Positions 25,177-35,271 of a stretch of DNA of 64,000 bases are shown in pieces. How positions within the stretch are numbered: the stretch's first letter is position 1; every line of letters starts with the position of its first letter. This DNA is from Bordetella genomosp. 1 (lineage in GTDB: Bacteria > Pseudomonadota > Gammaproteobacteria > Burkholderiales > Burkholderiaceae_B). A program made the translations under genes and the position numbers. The stretch covers positions 682,001-746,000 of the forward strand of contig NZ_NEVL01000001.1 in assembly GCF_002261335.1 (NCBI RefSeq), read 5' to 3'. The notes below the pieces were generated by a model. That model made no database searches. It was not told where the DNA came from and worked only from the letters and a program-made list of their open reading frames with translations.

Positions 25177-26757
25177 TCATGGGACGGTCTCGAAAGCGGG
25201 CGCCGGGCCGTGCAGGCGCGGCAGGGCGTCGAGCCGCTGCAGCGCGCCCTGCACGGCGCAACGGCGGTGATAGAAGGCCAGCGCGCGCAGTCCGCCCAGC
25301 TCCTCGCCGCCTCCGGCGCGGCCGGGGCCGCCATGCAGCGACTGCGGCATGACGTTGCCGTGGCCCGTATGGCTCTTTGCCACCTCGGCGCTCACGCCGT
25401 GGATGCGGCCGTGGCTGTCGGCCAGGGCCAGGGCGGTGTGCGCCAGGAAGCGGGTGTCGTCGGTATAGACCGAGGCCACCAGCGAGCCCTGGCCGCGGCG
25501 CGCCAGCGCCCACGCGTGGTCGGCGTCGCGATACGGCATCAGCGTGGCGACCGGCCCGAACACCTCGGTGTGGTGCACGGCCGGATGGCCGTCGGGGTCG
25601 CGCGTGCCGAGCAGCGTCGGCGCCATGCAGGCCGCGATCGCGGGATCGGCATCGACCAGCGGGGCCTGCCGGCCGTCGTGCAGCATGTCGCAATCGGCGG
25701 CCAGCCGCGCGAGGCCCGCGCTCACGCTTTCATACTGGGCACGGCTCACCAGTGCCCCCATGCGCACGTCGGCGCGCGGGTTGCCGACCGTGAGCGTGGC
25801 GAGGCGCGCGCCGATGGCCTGCGCCACGGCCTCGTAATGCGCCTGCGGCACGAAGATGCGGCGGATCGCGGTGCACTTCTGGCCCGACTTCACGCTCAGT
25901 TCGCGCACGACCTCCCGCACCAGCGCCTCGAAGGCGGGGCTGCCGGGCAGGGCGTCCGGGCCGAGCAGGGCGCTGTTCACGCTGTCGGTCTCGGCGTTCA
26001 GGCGCACGCCGTCGCGCGCGACCGATGGATGCGTGCGCAACTGCATCGCGGTGTCGGCCGAACCGGTGAAGGACAGCAGGTCGAGCGGCTGCAGGGCGTC
26101 GAGCAGGCCCGCCGAGCCCCCGCACACGAGGCTGAGCGCGCCGTCCGGCAGCACGCCGGCCGCGATCACGTCGCGCACCATTTCATGCGCGAGCCAGGCG
26201 GTGGCGGTGGCCGGCTTGGCGATCACGGGGACGCCGGACAGCAGGGCCGGCGCGGCCTTTTCCCACAGGCCCCAGGCCGGGAAGTTGAACGCGTTGATCA
26301 GCATCGCCACGCCGCGCACCGGCGCCAGCACGTGCTGCACGCCAAAGCCGGGCTCCTTGGCGAGCGTGTCGGGCGTGCCGTCCATGCGCCAGGCGCGGTC
26401 TTCGATGCGGGCGCCCTGGCGCGCGTAATAAGAGAGGGTGTAGAGCGCGCCGTCGATGTCCACGGCCGAATCGTTCTTCACCGTGCCGCTGTTGCGCAGG
26501 GCGATCTCGTAATACTTGTCGCGCTGGCCGGTCAGCACCTCGGCCACACGCGCCAGCAGCGCGGCGCGCTCGGCGCAGGAGAGCGCCCGCAACGCCGCGC
26601 CGCCCGTGTCGCGGGCGTAGGCGCAGGCGCGAGCCAGGTCGAGGCCGGCGCTGCTGGCGCCGGCCAGCGTCTCGCCGGTCACGGGGTCCTTGAGCCAGGC
26701 GGGCTCGCCCGTGCCGCCGACCCAGGCGCCGTGGACGTAGCTGTCGAGCATGTGCAT
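25177..26757 (-). CDS. boxD: 3,4-dehydroadipyl-CoA semialdehyde dehydrogenase
   Basis: 526-residue NADP-type aldehyde dehydrogenase that oxidises 3,4-dehydroadipyl-CoA semialdehyde, the product of BoxC. Catalytic Cys295 lies in [10 protein letters not shown] and the general base Glu256 in LNAETDSVN. It resembles the dehydrogenase half of PaaZ, with the long N-terminal extension typical of BoxD rather than of short ALDHs. The first of two close ATGs (MHM) follows GAGGAAAG. It lies 9 bp after the DUF4863 gene and upstream of bclA. Confidence 0.93.
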   Translation of the reverse strand: MHMLDSYVHGAWVGGTGEPAWLKDPVTGETLAGASSAGLDLARACAYARDTGGAALRALSCAERAALLARVAEVLTGQRDKYYEIALRNSGTVKNDSAVDIDGALYTLSYYARQGARIEDRAWRMDGTPDTLAKEPGFGVQHVLAPVRGVAMLINAFNFPAWGLWEKAAPALLSGVPVIAKPATATAWLAHEMVRDVIAAGVLPDGALSLVCGGSAGLLDALQPLDLLSFTGSADTAMQLRTHPSVARDGVRLNAETDSVNSALLGPDALPGSPAFEALVREVVRELSVKSGQKCTAIRRIFVPQAHYEAVAQAIGARLATLTVGNPRADVRMGALVSRAQYESVSAGLARLAADCDMLHDGRQAPLVDADPAIAACMAPTLLGTRDPDGHPAVHHTEVFGPVATLMPYRDADHAWALARRGQGSLVASVYTDDTRFLAHTALALADSHGRIHGVSAEVAKSHTGHGNVMPQSLHGGPGRAGGGEELGGLRALAFYHRRCAVQGALQRLDALPRLHGPAPAFETVP

Positions 26758-26766
26758 GGGCTTTCC

Positions 26767-27243
26767 TCAGGCCGCGGGCCGGGTGAATTCGATGGCGCCC
26801 GCGGGCAGCAGGTACAGCACCAGCGCATGGCCGTCGCTCACCGTGGGCGCATGCGCCGAGTCCGGGCCGTAGACCAGCCAGCCGGCGCCGTGGCCGTCGA
26901 AGCGCGCGGCGTCGGTGAGCGGCATGATGAGGTCGATCTCGCCGTTGGGATGGCGGTGATGCGGGCCGGCGAGGTCGTCCATGTCGACCACGTCGACGGA
27001 GTAGCCGCCCAGGGATGGGTCCGGCTTGATGACGCGGCCATAGCGGATCCCGCCGCCCTCGTACTTGCACATCCAGCCCTCGGCCACCCCGGTCTTACAG
27101 GCCTCGAACAGCCGGCTGTAGAGCGTGCTGCCGGGGCCGATGTCGCGGTTCAGCTGGTGCTGCAGTTGCGCGTCGAGCGGCGCGTCGCCGATCCGGTCGG
27201 TGACTTCCCGGATCAGGGCGTGGAACTGTTCAGGCGTACTCAT
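26767..27243 (-). CDS. DUF4863 family protein (4-hydroxylaminobenzoate lyase-like), first gene of the benzoate operon
   Basis: 158 residues from ATG 27241-27243, preceded by AAGGACG. The sequence contains GPHHRHPNGEIDLIM and later HALVLYLLPAGAIEF, the features of DUF4863, a family that includes the 4-hydroxylaminobenzoate lyase of nitrobenzoate degradation. The His cluster suggests a cupin-like metal site. Members often accompany box genes without a proven role there. It may handle a side product or substituted benzoate. It is the promoter-proximal gene of the operon, 9 bp before boxD. Confidence 0.8.
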   Translation of the reverse strand: MSTPEQFHALIREVTDRIGDAPLDAQLQHQLNRDIGPGSTLYSRLFEACKTGVAEGWMCKYEGGGIRYGRVIKPDPSLGGYSVDVVDMDDLAGPHHRHPNGEIDLIMPLTDAARFDGHGAGWLVYGPDSAHAPTVSDGHALVLYLLPAGAIEFTRPAA

Positions 27244-27283
27244 GGCAGCGTCCTTTACACTATCGACCCCCGGCGGCCCTGCA

Positions 27284-27297
27284 TGCAAAACAGTGCG
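27284..27297. promoter_or_regulatory. Weak BoxR-like site
   Basis: TGCAAAACAGTGCG fits TGCA-N6-TGC(G), one base off the TGCA-N6-TGCA pattern, 41 bp upstream of the DUF4863 start. An extra TGCA abuts it at 27280-27283. Confidence 0.4.
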
Positions 27298-27346
27298 TGC
27301 GGTGCAGGCGGTGCCCGGGTTCTCAGCACAAGTTCAAGCGGGTGAT

Positions 27347-27391
27347 GGAAAAATAGTGCTTTAAATTAAGAGCGTCAAGCACTATAGTTCA
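27347..27391. promoter_or_regulatory. Pair of inverted BoxR-like sites between DUF4863 and boxR
   Basis: ATAGTGCTT (27353-27361) and AAGCACTAT (27377-27385) are perfect 9-bp inverted arms 15 bp apart. Read outward, each gives AGCACTAT followed by TTC (sites 27360 to 27347 on minus and 27378 to 27391 on plus). They match the GCACTATT core seen before boxC. The location between divergent DUF4863 and boxR suggests autoregulation and operon control by BoxR. Confidence 0.6.
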
Positions 27392-27432
27392 TGTCACCTT
27401 GCGATTAAGGGTTATTGCGGAGCATCTATCCC

Positions 27433-28341
27433 ATGGAGCAAGCGCTCGAATCTGCGCCGATGGAACCTCGCCGCGAGGCGTTCCTGATCGCCCTCGGCGA
27501 GCGGGTGCGCCGCCTGCGCGCGATCCGCGGCATGACGCGCAAGAGCCTGGCCCAGGCCACCGGCGTTTCGGAGCGCCATCTCGCCAATCTCGAGCACGGG
27601 GTGGGCAATGCCTCGATCCTCGTGCTGCTGCAGATCGCGCGCGCCTTCAACTGCGCGCTGGCCGAGCTGGTGGGCGACGTCACCACCGAGTCGCCCGAGT
27701 GGCTGCTGATCCGCGAGCTGCTCAGCGGCCGCAGCGAATCCGACCTGCAACGCGCCCGCGAGGTGCTGACCCAGCTGTTCGGCGTGGGCGCGGGCGCACA
27801 GCGGCCCAACCGGTTCCAGCGCATCGCCCTGATCGGCCTGCGCGGCGCGGGCAAGTCCACGCTGGGCCAGATGCTGGCCGATGACCTGGGCTATCCGTTC
27901 ATCGAGCTCAACAAGGAGATCGAGCGGGTGGCCGGGTGCAGCATCCTCGAGATCCACAATCTGTATGGCCCCAACGCCTACCGCCGCTACGAGCGCCGCG
28001 CGCTCGAGGAGGCGGTGCAGATCTATCCCGAGATGGTGCTGGCCACGCCCGGCGGCCTGGTCTCCGAGCCCGCCACGCTCAACCTGCTGCTGGCGCATTG
28101 CTACACGGTGTGGCTGCGCGCCACGCCGGAAGAGCACATGGGCCGCGTGATGGCGCAGGGCGACTTCCGTCCGATGTCCGGCAACAACGAGGCCATGGCC
28201 GACCTCAAGCGCATCCTGGCCGGCCGCGAGGCCTTCTATGCCAAGGCCGACCTGACCTGGGTCACCAGCGAGCTCAGCCTGCCCGAGAGCTTCGCCGGCC
28301 TGCGCACCCACGTGCGCAAGGCCTGCGGCCTGCCCCTGTAA
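27433..28341 (+). CDS. boxR: BoxR: XRE-type regulator fused to a shikimate-kinase-like domain
   Basis: 302 residues from ATG 27433, with GGAG about 11 bases upstream. A Cro/C1-type helix-turn-helix is at about 23-80 (LGERVRRLRAIRGMTRKSLA, then GVSERHLANLEHG). A shikimate-kinase-like P-loop domain begins with IALIGLRGAGKST (Walker A, 135-143). This architecture is diagnostic of BoxR/BzdR, benzoyl-CoA-responsive repressors of benzoate pathways. The gene lies between the two operons it would control, divergent from the DUF4863 operon and upstream of boxC. A hairpin terminator follows it. Confidence 0.93.
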   Translation: MEQALESAPMEPRREAFLIALGERVRRLRAIRGMTRKSLAQATGVSERHLANLEHGVGNASILVLLQIARAFNCALAELVGDVTTESPEWLLIRELLSGRSESDLQRAREVLTQLFGVGAGAQRPNRFQRIALIGLRGAGKSTLGQMLADDLGYPFIELNKEIERVAGCSILEIHNLYGPNAYRRYERRALEEAVQIYPEMVLATPGGLVSEPATLNLLLAHCYTVWLRATPEEHMGRVMAQGDFRPMSGNNEAMADLKRILAGREAFYAKADLTWVTSELSLPESFAGLRTHVRKACGLPL

Positions 28342-28346
28342 AAAAC

Positions 28347-28360
28347 TGCATTTTTGTGCA
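28347..28360 (+). promoter_or_regulatory. BoxR operator site I (boxC promoter)
   Basis: TGCATTTTTGTGCA is a perfect TGCA-N6-TGCA, the pattern I recall for the BzdR/BoxR regulators of Azoarcus. Its second half is also part of the boxR terminator stem. Confidence 0.75.
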
Positions 28361-28382
28361 CGTCAGCCTTGACGTGCTTTTT
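28358..28382 (+). terminator. boxR Rho-independent terminator
   Basis: Perfect 7-bp stem GCACGTC/GACGTGC with loop AGCCTT, followed by TTTTTCT, 17 bp after the boxR stop. It overlaps operator site I by three bases. Confidence 0.7.
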
Positions 28383-28386
28383 CTCG

Positions 28387-28400
28387 TGCACTATTCTGCA
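28387..28400 (+). promoter_or_regulatory. BoxR operator site II (boxC promoter)
   Basis: TGCACTATTCTGCA is a second perfect TGCA-N6-TGCA, 40 bp (about four helical turns) downstream of site I. Confidence 0.75.
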
Positions 28401-28415
28401 TTTTAATTCATCACA

Positions 28416-28429
28416 TGCAGTATTGTGCT
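28416..28429 (+). promoter_or_regulatory. BoxR operator site III (boxC promoter)
   Basis: TGCAGTATTGTGCT is one base from TGCA-N6-TGCA. It starts 29 bp after site II and about 50 bp before the boxC ATG, so it probably overlaps the transcription start. Confidence 0.65.
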
Positions 28430-28478
28430 TTCGTGGTGAAGCCACAGGCATCGAGAGAAGGCCGTCAGGAGACAAAGC

Positions 28479-30134
28479 ATGAGCACAGTTTCATCCGCGG
28501 TGGATTTCCGCACCGAACCGAGCCGCTACCGCCACTGGCGCCTGAGCTGCGAGGGCAGCGTCGCCACCCTGGCGATGGACGTGGCCGAAGACGCCGGCCT
28601 GCGCCCGGGCTACAAGCTCAAACTCAATTCGTACGATCTGGGCGTGGACATCGAGCTGCACGATGCCTTGCAACGCATCCGCTTCGAACATCCCGAGGTG
28701 CGCACCGTCGTCGTCACCAGCATGAAAGACCGCGTCTTCTGTTCGGGCGCGAACATCTTCATGCTGGGCCTGTCGTCGCATGCGTGGAAGGTGAACTTCT
28801 GCAAGTTCACCAACGAAACCCGCAACGGCATGGAAGACGCGAGCGAGCACAGCGGCCTGAAGTTCATTGCCGCGCTCAACGGCGCCTGCGCCGGCGGCGG
28901 CTACGAGCTGGCGCTGGCCTGCGACGAGATCCTGCTGGTCGATGACCGGTCCTCGGCCGTTGCGCTGCCGGAGGTGCCGCTGCTGGGCGTGCTGCCCGGC
29001 ACCGGCGGCCTCACGCGCGTCACCGACAAGCGGCGCGTGCGGCACGACCATGCCGACATCTTCTGCACCCTGGTCGAAGGGGTGCGCGGCCAGCGCGCCA
29101 AGGAGTGGCGCCTGGTCGACGACGTGATCAAGCCGGCCCAGTTCCAGGAAGCGGTGCAGGGCCGCGCGCAGGCGCTCGCCGCGCTGAGCGATCGCCCCGG
29201 CGGCGCCGGCGTGGCGCTCACGCCGCTGCAGCGCGAGGCCGATGCCGAAGGACTGCGCTATCGCCACGTCGACGTGCGCATCGACCGCGACGCCCGCCTC
29301 GCCACCTGGACCGTGCGTGCGCCGCAGGAGGCGGTGCCCGACGAGATCGACGCCATCCTGGCGCAGGGCGCCGACTGGTGGCCGCTGGCCATGGCGCGCG
29401 AGCTCGACGACGCGATCCTCTACATGCGCACCAACGAACTCGACATCGGCACCTGGGTGCTCAAGACCGCGGGCGATGCCACGCGGGTGCAGGGCGCCGA
29501 CGCGGCGCTGGAGCGCCACGCCGGGCACTGGTTCGTGCGCGAGACCACCGGCATGCTGCGCCGTACGCTTGCGCGGCTCGACGTGACGTCGCGCACGCTG
29601 TTCGCCTTCATCGAGCCCGGCTCCTGCTTTACCGGCACCCTGCTCGAGCTGGCGCTGGTGGCCGACCGCATCTACATGCGCGACGACGAGGATGCCGACG
29701 CGCCCGCACGCATCGCCCTCACTGGCCGCAACTTCGGCGCCTATCCCATGGTGACCGGCCAGAGCCGGCTGCAGCGGCGCTTCTACGAAGAGGAGGGCCC
29801 GCTCGAGGCGGTGCGCGCCGTCGCCGGCCGCGCGCTGGATGCGCGCGAGGCGCTGGCGCTGGGCCTCGTCACCTTCGCGCCCGACGAGCTCGACTGGGAC
29901 GACGAGGTGCGCCTGGCCCTGGAGGAGCGCCGCGCGCTCTCGCCCGATGCGCTCACCGGCATGGAGGCCAACCTGCGCTTCGGCGGCAAGGAAAACATGG
30001 CGACCCGCATCTTCGGCCGCCTGACCGCGTGGCAGAACTGGATCTTCAACCGCCCCAACGCCGTCGGCGAGAAGGGCGCGCTCAAGCTCTACGGCAAGGG
30101 CGAGCAGGCCAATTTCGACTGGAACCGGGTCTGA
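28479..30134 (+). CDS. boxC: Benzoyl-CoA-dihydrodiol (epoxide) lyase BoxC
   Basis: 551-residue enzyme of the crotonase fold, with two enoyl-CoA-hydratase-like halves. It opens 2,3-epoxybenzoyl-CoA hydrolytically to 3,4-dehydroadipyl-CoA semialdehyde and formate. The first half carries VFCSGANIFM and the oxyanion motif NGACAGGGYELALACDE near 134-150. The second half includes FIEPGSCFTGTLLELALVAD. Length is right for BoxC. AGGAGA precedes the ATG. First gene of boxCBA, downstream of three BoxR-type operators. Confidence 0.95.
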   Translation: MSTVSSAVDFRTEPSRYRHWRLSCEGSVATLAMDVAEDAGLRPGYKLKLNSYDLGVDIELHDALQRIRFEHPEVRTVVVTSMKDRVFCSGANIFMLGLSSHAWKVNFCKFTNETRNGMEDASEHSGLKFIAALNGACAGGGYELALACDEILLVDDRSSAVALPEVPLLGVLPGTGGLTRVTDKRRVRHDHADIFCTLVEGVRGQRAKEWRLVDDVIKPAQFQEAVQGRAQALAALSDRPGGAGVALTPLQREADAEGLRYRHVDVRIDRDARLATWTVRAPQEAVPDEIDAILAQGADWWPLAMARELDDAILYMRTNELDIGTWVLKTAGDATRVQGADAALERHAGHWFVRETTGMLRRTLARLDVTSRTLFAFIEPGSCFTGTLLELALVADRIYMRDDEDADAPARIALTGRNFGAYPMVTGQSRLQRRFYEEEGPLEAVRAVAGRALDAREALALGLVTFAPDELDWDDEVRLALEERRALSPDALTGMEANLRFGGKENMATRIFGRLTAWQNWIFNRPNAVGEKGALKLYGKGEQANFDWNRV

Positions 30135-30225
30135 GGACCGCGCCGCCGGCGCGGGCGCGAGCCCCGCGCGCCGGCACCACAGGCAGGGCGCGGCCCGACC
30201 CGCGCCGCCACAACGGAGAAGAGAC

Positions 30226-31653
<1,428 letters not shown>

Positions 31654-31668
31654 GTGCCGGGGTCTGCC

Positions 31669-32916
31669 ATGAACGCGCCCTTGTCGAGCGAGCTGTTGAA
31701 GCAGCACCTGATCGATCCCGAGATCTGCATCCGCTGCAACACCTGCGAGGAAACCTGCCCGATCGATGCGATCACCCACGACGGCCGCAACTACGTGGTG
31801 AACGCGGAGATCTGCAACGGCTGCATGGCCTGCGTGCCGCCGTGCCCCACCGGCTCCATCGATAACTGGCGGCTGGTGGCGCGCGGCGATGCCTACAGCC
31901 TCGACGAGCAGTTCTCCTGGGACGAGCTGCCCGCCGAGAAGCCGGTGGCGGTCGACGTGCGGGCGACCGATGCCCCCGCGCCGGACGCCGTGGCGGCCCA
32001 GCCCGCCGAGGACGCGCCGGCCGCGGTGCCGGTGGCGCCCGGCGCCATCGTGCCGCCCTGGTCGGCCGCGCATCCGTACGTGAACCTGTACTCGCACAAG
32101 ACGCCGGTCGAGGCGACGGTGGTGGGCAACTACCGCGTCACCGATGCCGACACCGACAGCGACATCCATCACATCGTGCTGGACTTCGGCCAGTTGCCGT
32201 TCCCGGTGCTCGAGGGCCAGTCGATCGGCGTGCTGCCGCCCGGCGCCGATGCGCAGGGCCGGGCCCACCACGCGCGCCAGTACTCGCTGGCGAGCCCGCG
32301 CAACGGCGAGCGGCCCGGCTACAACAATCTTTCGATCACGGTGAAGCGCGTCACGCAGACGCACGACGGCAGCCCGGTCAACGGCGTCTGTTCGAACTAC
32401 CTCTGCGACCTGGCCAAGGGCGACACGGTGCGCGTGATCGGCCCGTTCGGCAACACCTTCCTGATGCCGAACCATCCGCGCGCCAACCTGATGATGATCT
32501 GTACCGGCACCGGCGCCGCGCCGATGCGGGCCATGACCGAGCACTGCCGGCGCCGCATCGCCGAGGGCGAGCTGGGCGAGCTGATGCTGTTCTTCGGCGC
32601 CCGCACCGAGCGCGAGCTGCCGTACTTCGGTCCGCTGATGAAGCTGCCGCGCGACTTCATCGACATCAACCTGGCCCTGTCACGCGAGCCCGAGCGGCCG
32701 CGCCGCTATGTGCAGGACCTGATGCGAGAGCGGGCCGCCGACGTGCTGCGGCTGCTGACCCAGGGCGACACCTATGTGTATGTGTGCGGGCTGAAGGGCA
32801 TGGAGTCGGGCGTGCTGCAGGCCCTGCAGGACATCGTGGCCGAGGCCGGCCACGACTGGCCGGGCCTCGCCGACCGGCTGCGCCGCGAGGGCCGCCTGCA
32901 TCTCGAAACCTACTGA
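31669..32916 (+). CDS. boxA: Benzoyl-CoA 2,3-epoxidase, reductase component BoxA
   Basis: 415-residue reductase that carries electrons from NADPH through FAD and two 4Fe-4S clusters to BoxB. The N-terminal ferredoxin domain shows Cys20, 23, 26, 30 and Cys49, 52, 55, 59. An Ala/Pro-rich linker at about 95-130 leads to a ferredoxin-NADP reductase module with [13 protein letters not shown] (FAD) and [14 protein letters not shown] (NADPH). The ATG at 31669 is preferred over an upstream GTG at 31654. Last gene of boxCBA. Confidence 0.95.
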   Translation: MNAPLSSELLKQHLIDPEICIRCNTCEETCPIDAITHDGRNYVVNAEICNGCMACVPPCPTGSIDNWRLVARGDAYSLDEQFSWDELPAEKPVAVDVRATDAPAPDAVAAQPAEDAPAAVPVAPGAIVPPWSAAHPYVNLYSHKTPVEATVVGNYRVTDADTDSDIHHIVLDFGQLPFPVLEGQSIGVLPPGADAQGRAHHARQYSLASPRNGERPGYNNLSITVKRVTQTHDGSPVNGVCSNYLCDLAKGDTVRVIGPFGNTFLMPNHPRANLMMICTGTGAAPMRAMTEHCRRRIAEGELGELMLFFGARTERELPYFGPLMKLPRDFIDINLALSREPERPRRYVQDLMRERAADVLRLLTQGDTYVYVCGLKGMESGVLQALQDIVAEAGHDWPGLADRLRREGRLHLETY

Positions 32917-32920
32917 GGGC

Positions 32921-33613
32921 TCAGGCGCTGCGGCGCAGGCCCGCGGCCGGCACCAGCCGCGCGCGGGCCTCGTCCACCGAGAGCACGTCGCCGAAGAACA
33001 GCATCCAGCCCTGCAGCGCGTGCTCGTGCTCCTGCGGCGTGACGGCGGCCAGCCCGTCGTCGATCATCACCGTGCGGAAGTCGCGCATCATGGCATCGCG
33101 CGCCGTGGATTCGCAGCACACATTGGTGACCGTGCCCGTGACGAACAGCGTGTCGATGCCGCGTCCGCGCAGCAGGGGCTCCAGCTCCGACGACCCCGGC
33201 GCCATCGCGCTGTAGAAGCGCTTGGTCACGCGCAGATCGCCGTCGCGCGCGTCCATGCCCGGATGCAGCGCATACCCGGGCGCGTCGCGCCGCAGCGTCT
33301 CGAGCCGGCGCCGGCTGCGCTCCGGCGTCAGCATCACGCCATGATGATGCGACCAGAAGCTGTCCGCGTTGTCCGATGCCGTCTGCACCCACACCACGGT
33401 GCCGCCGGCCGTGCGCAGCGCCTCGCACAGGCGATTGATCGGCGCGATGATCTCGCGCGCCGGCGCGCACTCGCCCTGGAAGCCGGGCTCGGTGAAATAG
33501 CGCTGCATGTCGATCACCACCACCGCGCAGCGCGCCGCGTCGAAATGGTCGTAGGGATGCAGCCGGCCCTGGCGCGCGATCACGCGGTCCTGCACCCATT
33601 GCGGGAATTCCAT
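32921..33613 (-). CDS. Isochorismatase-fold cysteine hydrolase (amidase-like)
   Basis: 230 residues. The catalytic triad of the family is visible: Asp35 in VVVIDMQRYF, Lys131 in VTKRFYSAM, and Cys166 in TNVCCESTARDA. This subgroup includes ureidoacrylate amidohydrolase (RutB), biuret hydrolase and N-carbamoylsarcosine amidase, all cleaving C-N bonds. It follows an ABC transporter of the sulfonate/nitrate type with an 11-bp gap, so the substrate is likely imported by that system. A small amide or ureide is a reasonable guess. It converges on boxA. Confidence 0.85.
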   Translation of the reverse strand: MEFPQWVQDRVIARQGRLHPYDHFDAARCAVVVIDMQRYFTEPGFQGECAPAREIIAPINRLCEALRTAGGTVVWVQTASDNADSFWSHHHGVMLTPERSRRRLETLRRDAPGYALHPGMDARDGDLRVTKRFYSAMAPGSSELEPLLRGRGIDTLFVTGTVTNVCCESTARDAMMRDFRTVMIDDGLAAVTPQEHEHALQGWMLFFGDVLSVDEARARLVPAAGLRRSA

Positions 33614-33624
33614 GCCGCTCTCCT

Positions 33625-34452
33625 TCAGGCGTAGCGCCGCATCACGGCGGCCTCGATGCGATAGATGGCGAGATACATCAGGCTGGAGATGATCGCCAGC
33701 AGGGTGATCGCGGTCATCACGATGTTGAGCTTGAAGATCTGGCTGCCGTTCATGATGAGAAAGCCCAGCCCCGAGTCGGCCGACTGGAACTCGCCCACGA
33801 TCACGCCCACCAGGGCCAGGCCGATGTTCATCTTCACGGCGGCGATCAGCGTGGGCACGCTGCCGGGCAGCACGACCTTGGTGAGGATCTGCCAGCGCGA
33901 CGCGCCGAAGGTGTGCGCCAGCTTGATCTTGTTGGCGTCGATGCCGCGAAAGCCCGCGTACACCACCATGATGGTCACGAACACCGCGATCGCCACGGCC
34001 ATGCCGTACACCGCATAGTCGGAGCCCAGCCACAGGTAGAAGATCGGCACGAAGGCGATCTTGGGCATGGCGTTGGCCACCACCAGGAACGGATCCAGCA
34101 CCTTGTAGACGAAGTCCGACCACCACAGCAGCGCCGCGCAGGCGATGCCCAGCCCCATCGACAGCACGAAGCCCACCAGCGTGGCCGACACGGTGGTGGC
34201 GATGTGCTGCGGCAGATTGCCGTTGCGCCACAGCTCGATGAAGGTGGGCCACAGCGCGCTCGGATAGCTGGTGAGCAGCGGATTGAGCACGTGCATGCGC
34301 GGCAGGATTTCCCACAGCGCGAAGAACAGCACCAGCAGCGCGAGCTGGGCCAGGCGGACGTGGGTGCGGCGGCGCTCGGTGCGGCGCAGCCAGGCCTGGT
34401 ATTGCGGGCTGGGCGGCGCGACCGCGCGCAGCGCAACGGCGGGGGTAGTCAT
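33625..34452 (-). CDS. ABC transporter permease, SsuC/TauC type
   Basis: 275 residues, about six membrane segments. The EAA-type loop of this family is visible as FRGIDANKIKLAHTFGASRW near residue 170. Length and layout match permeases for sulfonates, nitrate or pyrimidine-type compounds. It lies 3 bp downstream of the ATP-binding gene and 11 bp upstream of the hydrolase. Specificity cannot be read from it. Confidence 0.9.
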   Translation of the reverse strand: MTTPAVALRAVAPPSPQYQAWLRRTERRRTHVRLAQLALLVLFFALWEILPRMHVLNPLLTSYPSALWPTFIELWRNGNLPQHIATTVSATLVGFVLSMGLGIACAALLWWSDFVYKVLDPFLVVANAMPKIAFVPIFYLWLGSDYAVYGMAVAIAVFVTIMVVYAGFRGIDANKIKLAHTFGASRWQILTKVVLPGSVPTLIAAVKMNIGLALVGVIVGEFQSADSGLGFLIMNGSQIFKLNIVMTAITLLAIISSLMYLAIYRIEAAVMRRYA

Positions 34453-34455
34453 GGT

Positions 34456-35271
34456 TCAGCCCTCCACGTGCACGTCGAGCTCTTTCCAGAGCTGTTCGAA
34501 ATAGCTGTTGAATTCGGGCCGCGTGCGCGCCTGGAACGGCGTGGGCCGCGGCTGCGCGAAGGCGATGCGGTATTGGCTCTTGATGCGGCCCGGACGGCGC
34601 GACAGCACGATCACGCGGTCCGTCATGGCGATGGCCTCGCCGATGTCGTGGGTCACCAGCACCACGGTCTTGCCTTCGCGCCGCAGGATGTCGACCACCT
34701 CGTCGGAGATCGCGAGCCGGGTCTGCGAATCCAGCGCGGAGAAGGGCTCGTCGAGCAGGATCACGTCGGGCTCGGTGACCAGCGTGCGCGCCAGCGCGGC
34801 GCGCTGCCGCATGCCGCCCGAGAGCTGGCGCGGCGTGTGGTTGAGGAACGCGCCCAGCCCGCATTTCTCGAGCAGGTGCACGGCGCGCGCCTCGCTGCGC
34901 GCGTCGCGCCGCCCCTGGATCTCGGCGCCCAGCATCACGTTCTCCAGGATGGTGCGCCACTCGAACAGATAGTCCTGCTGCAGCATGTAGCCGATGCGCG
35001 GCGAGGGCCGCGTGACCGGCGCGCCGTCCACCAGCACGCTGCCGGCGGTGGGCGCGATCAGGCCGGCCATCAGCGAGAGCAGGGTGCTCTTGCCGCAGCC
35101 GCTCTGGCCGATCAGGCTGACGAACTCGCCCGCGGCGAGCTCGAACGACACGTCCGAGAGGGCCTGGGTCTCGCCGTCGGCGGTGAAGTAGCTCAGGCAG
35201 ACGTTGCGGATCTCGATCTTGGCGCTGGCCGGCGCCTGCGCCGGGGCCAGCGTGTGCACGACCGCGCTCAT
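34456..35271 (-). CDS. ABC transporter ATP-binding protein, SsuB/TauB type
   Basis: 271 residues from ATG 35269-35271, which overlaps the stop of the binding-protein gene (ATGA). Walker A is GQSGCGKST, the signature RQLSGGMRQRAALARTL, Walker B VILLDEPFSALD, and the switch His lies in VLVTHDIGEA. It energises the transporter encoded with its neighbours. The C-terminus includes a short basic tail typical of the family. Confidence 0.92.
   Translation of the reverse strand: MSAVVHTLAPAQAPASAKIEIRNVCLSYFTADGETQALSDVSFELAAGEFVSLIGQSGCGKSTLLSLMAGLIAPTAGSVLVDGAPVTRPSPRIGYMLQQDYLFEWRTILENVMLGAEIQGRRDARSEARAVHLLEKCGLGAFLNHTPRQLSGGMRQRAALARTLVTEPDVILLDEPFSALDSQTRLAISDEVVDILRREGKTVVLVTHDIGEAIAMTDRVIVLSRRPGRIKSQYRIAFAQPRPTPFQARTRPEFNSYFEQLWKELDVHVEG

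Noticed and set aside
24502-27345. 947-codon open frame on the plus strand across bclA, boxD and DUF4863
   Set aside because: Antisense to three recognised enzymes with catalytic motifs in place. No coding features of its own.
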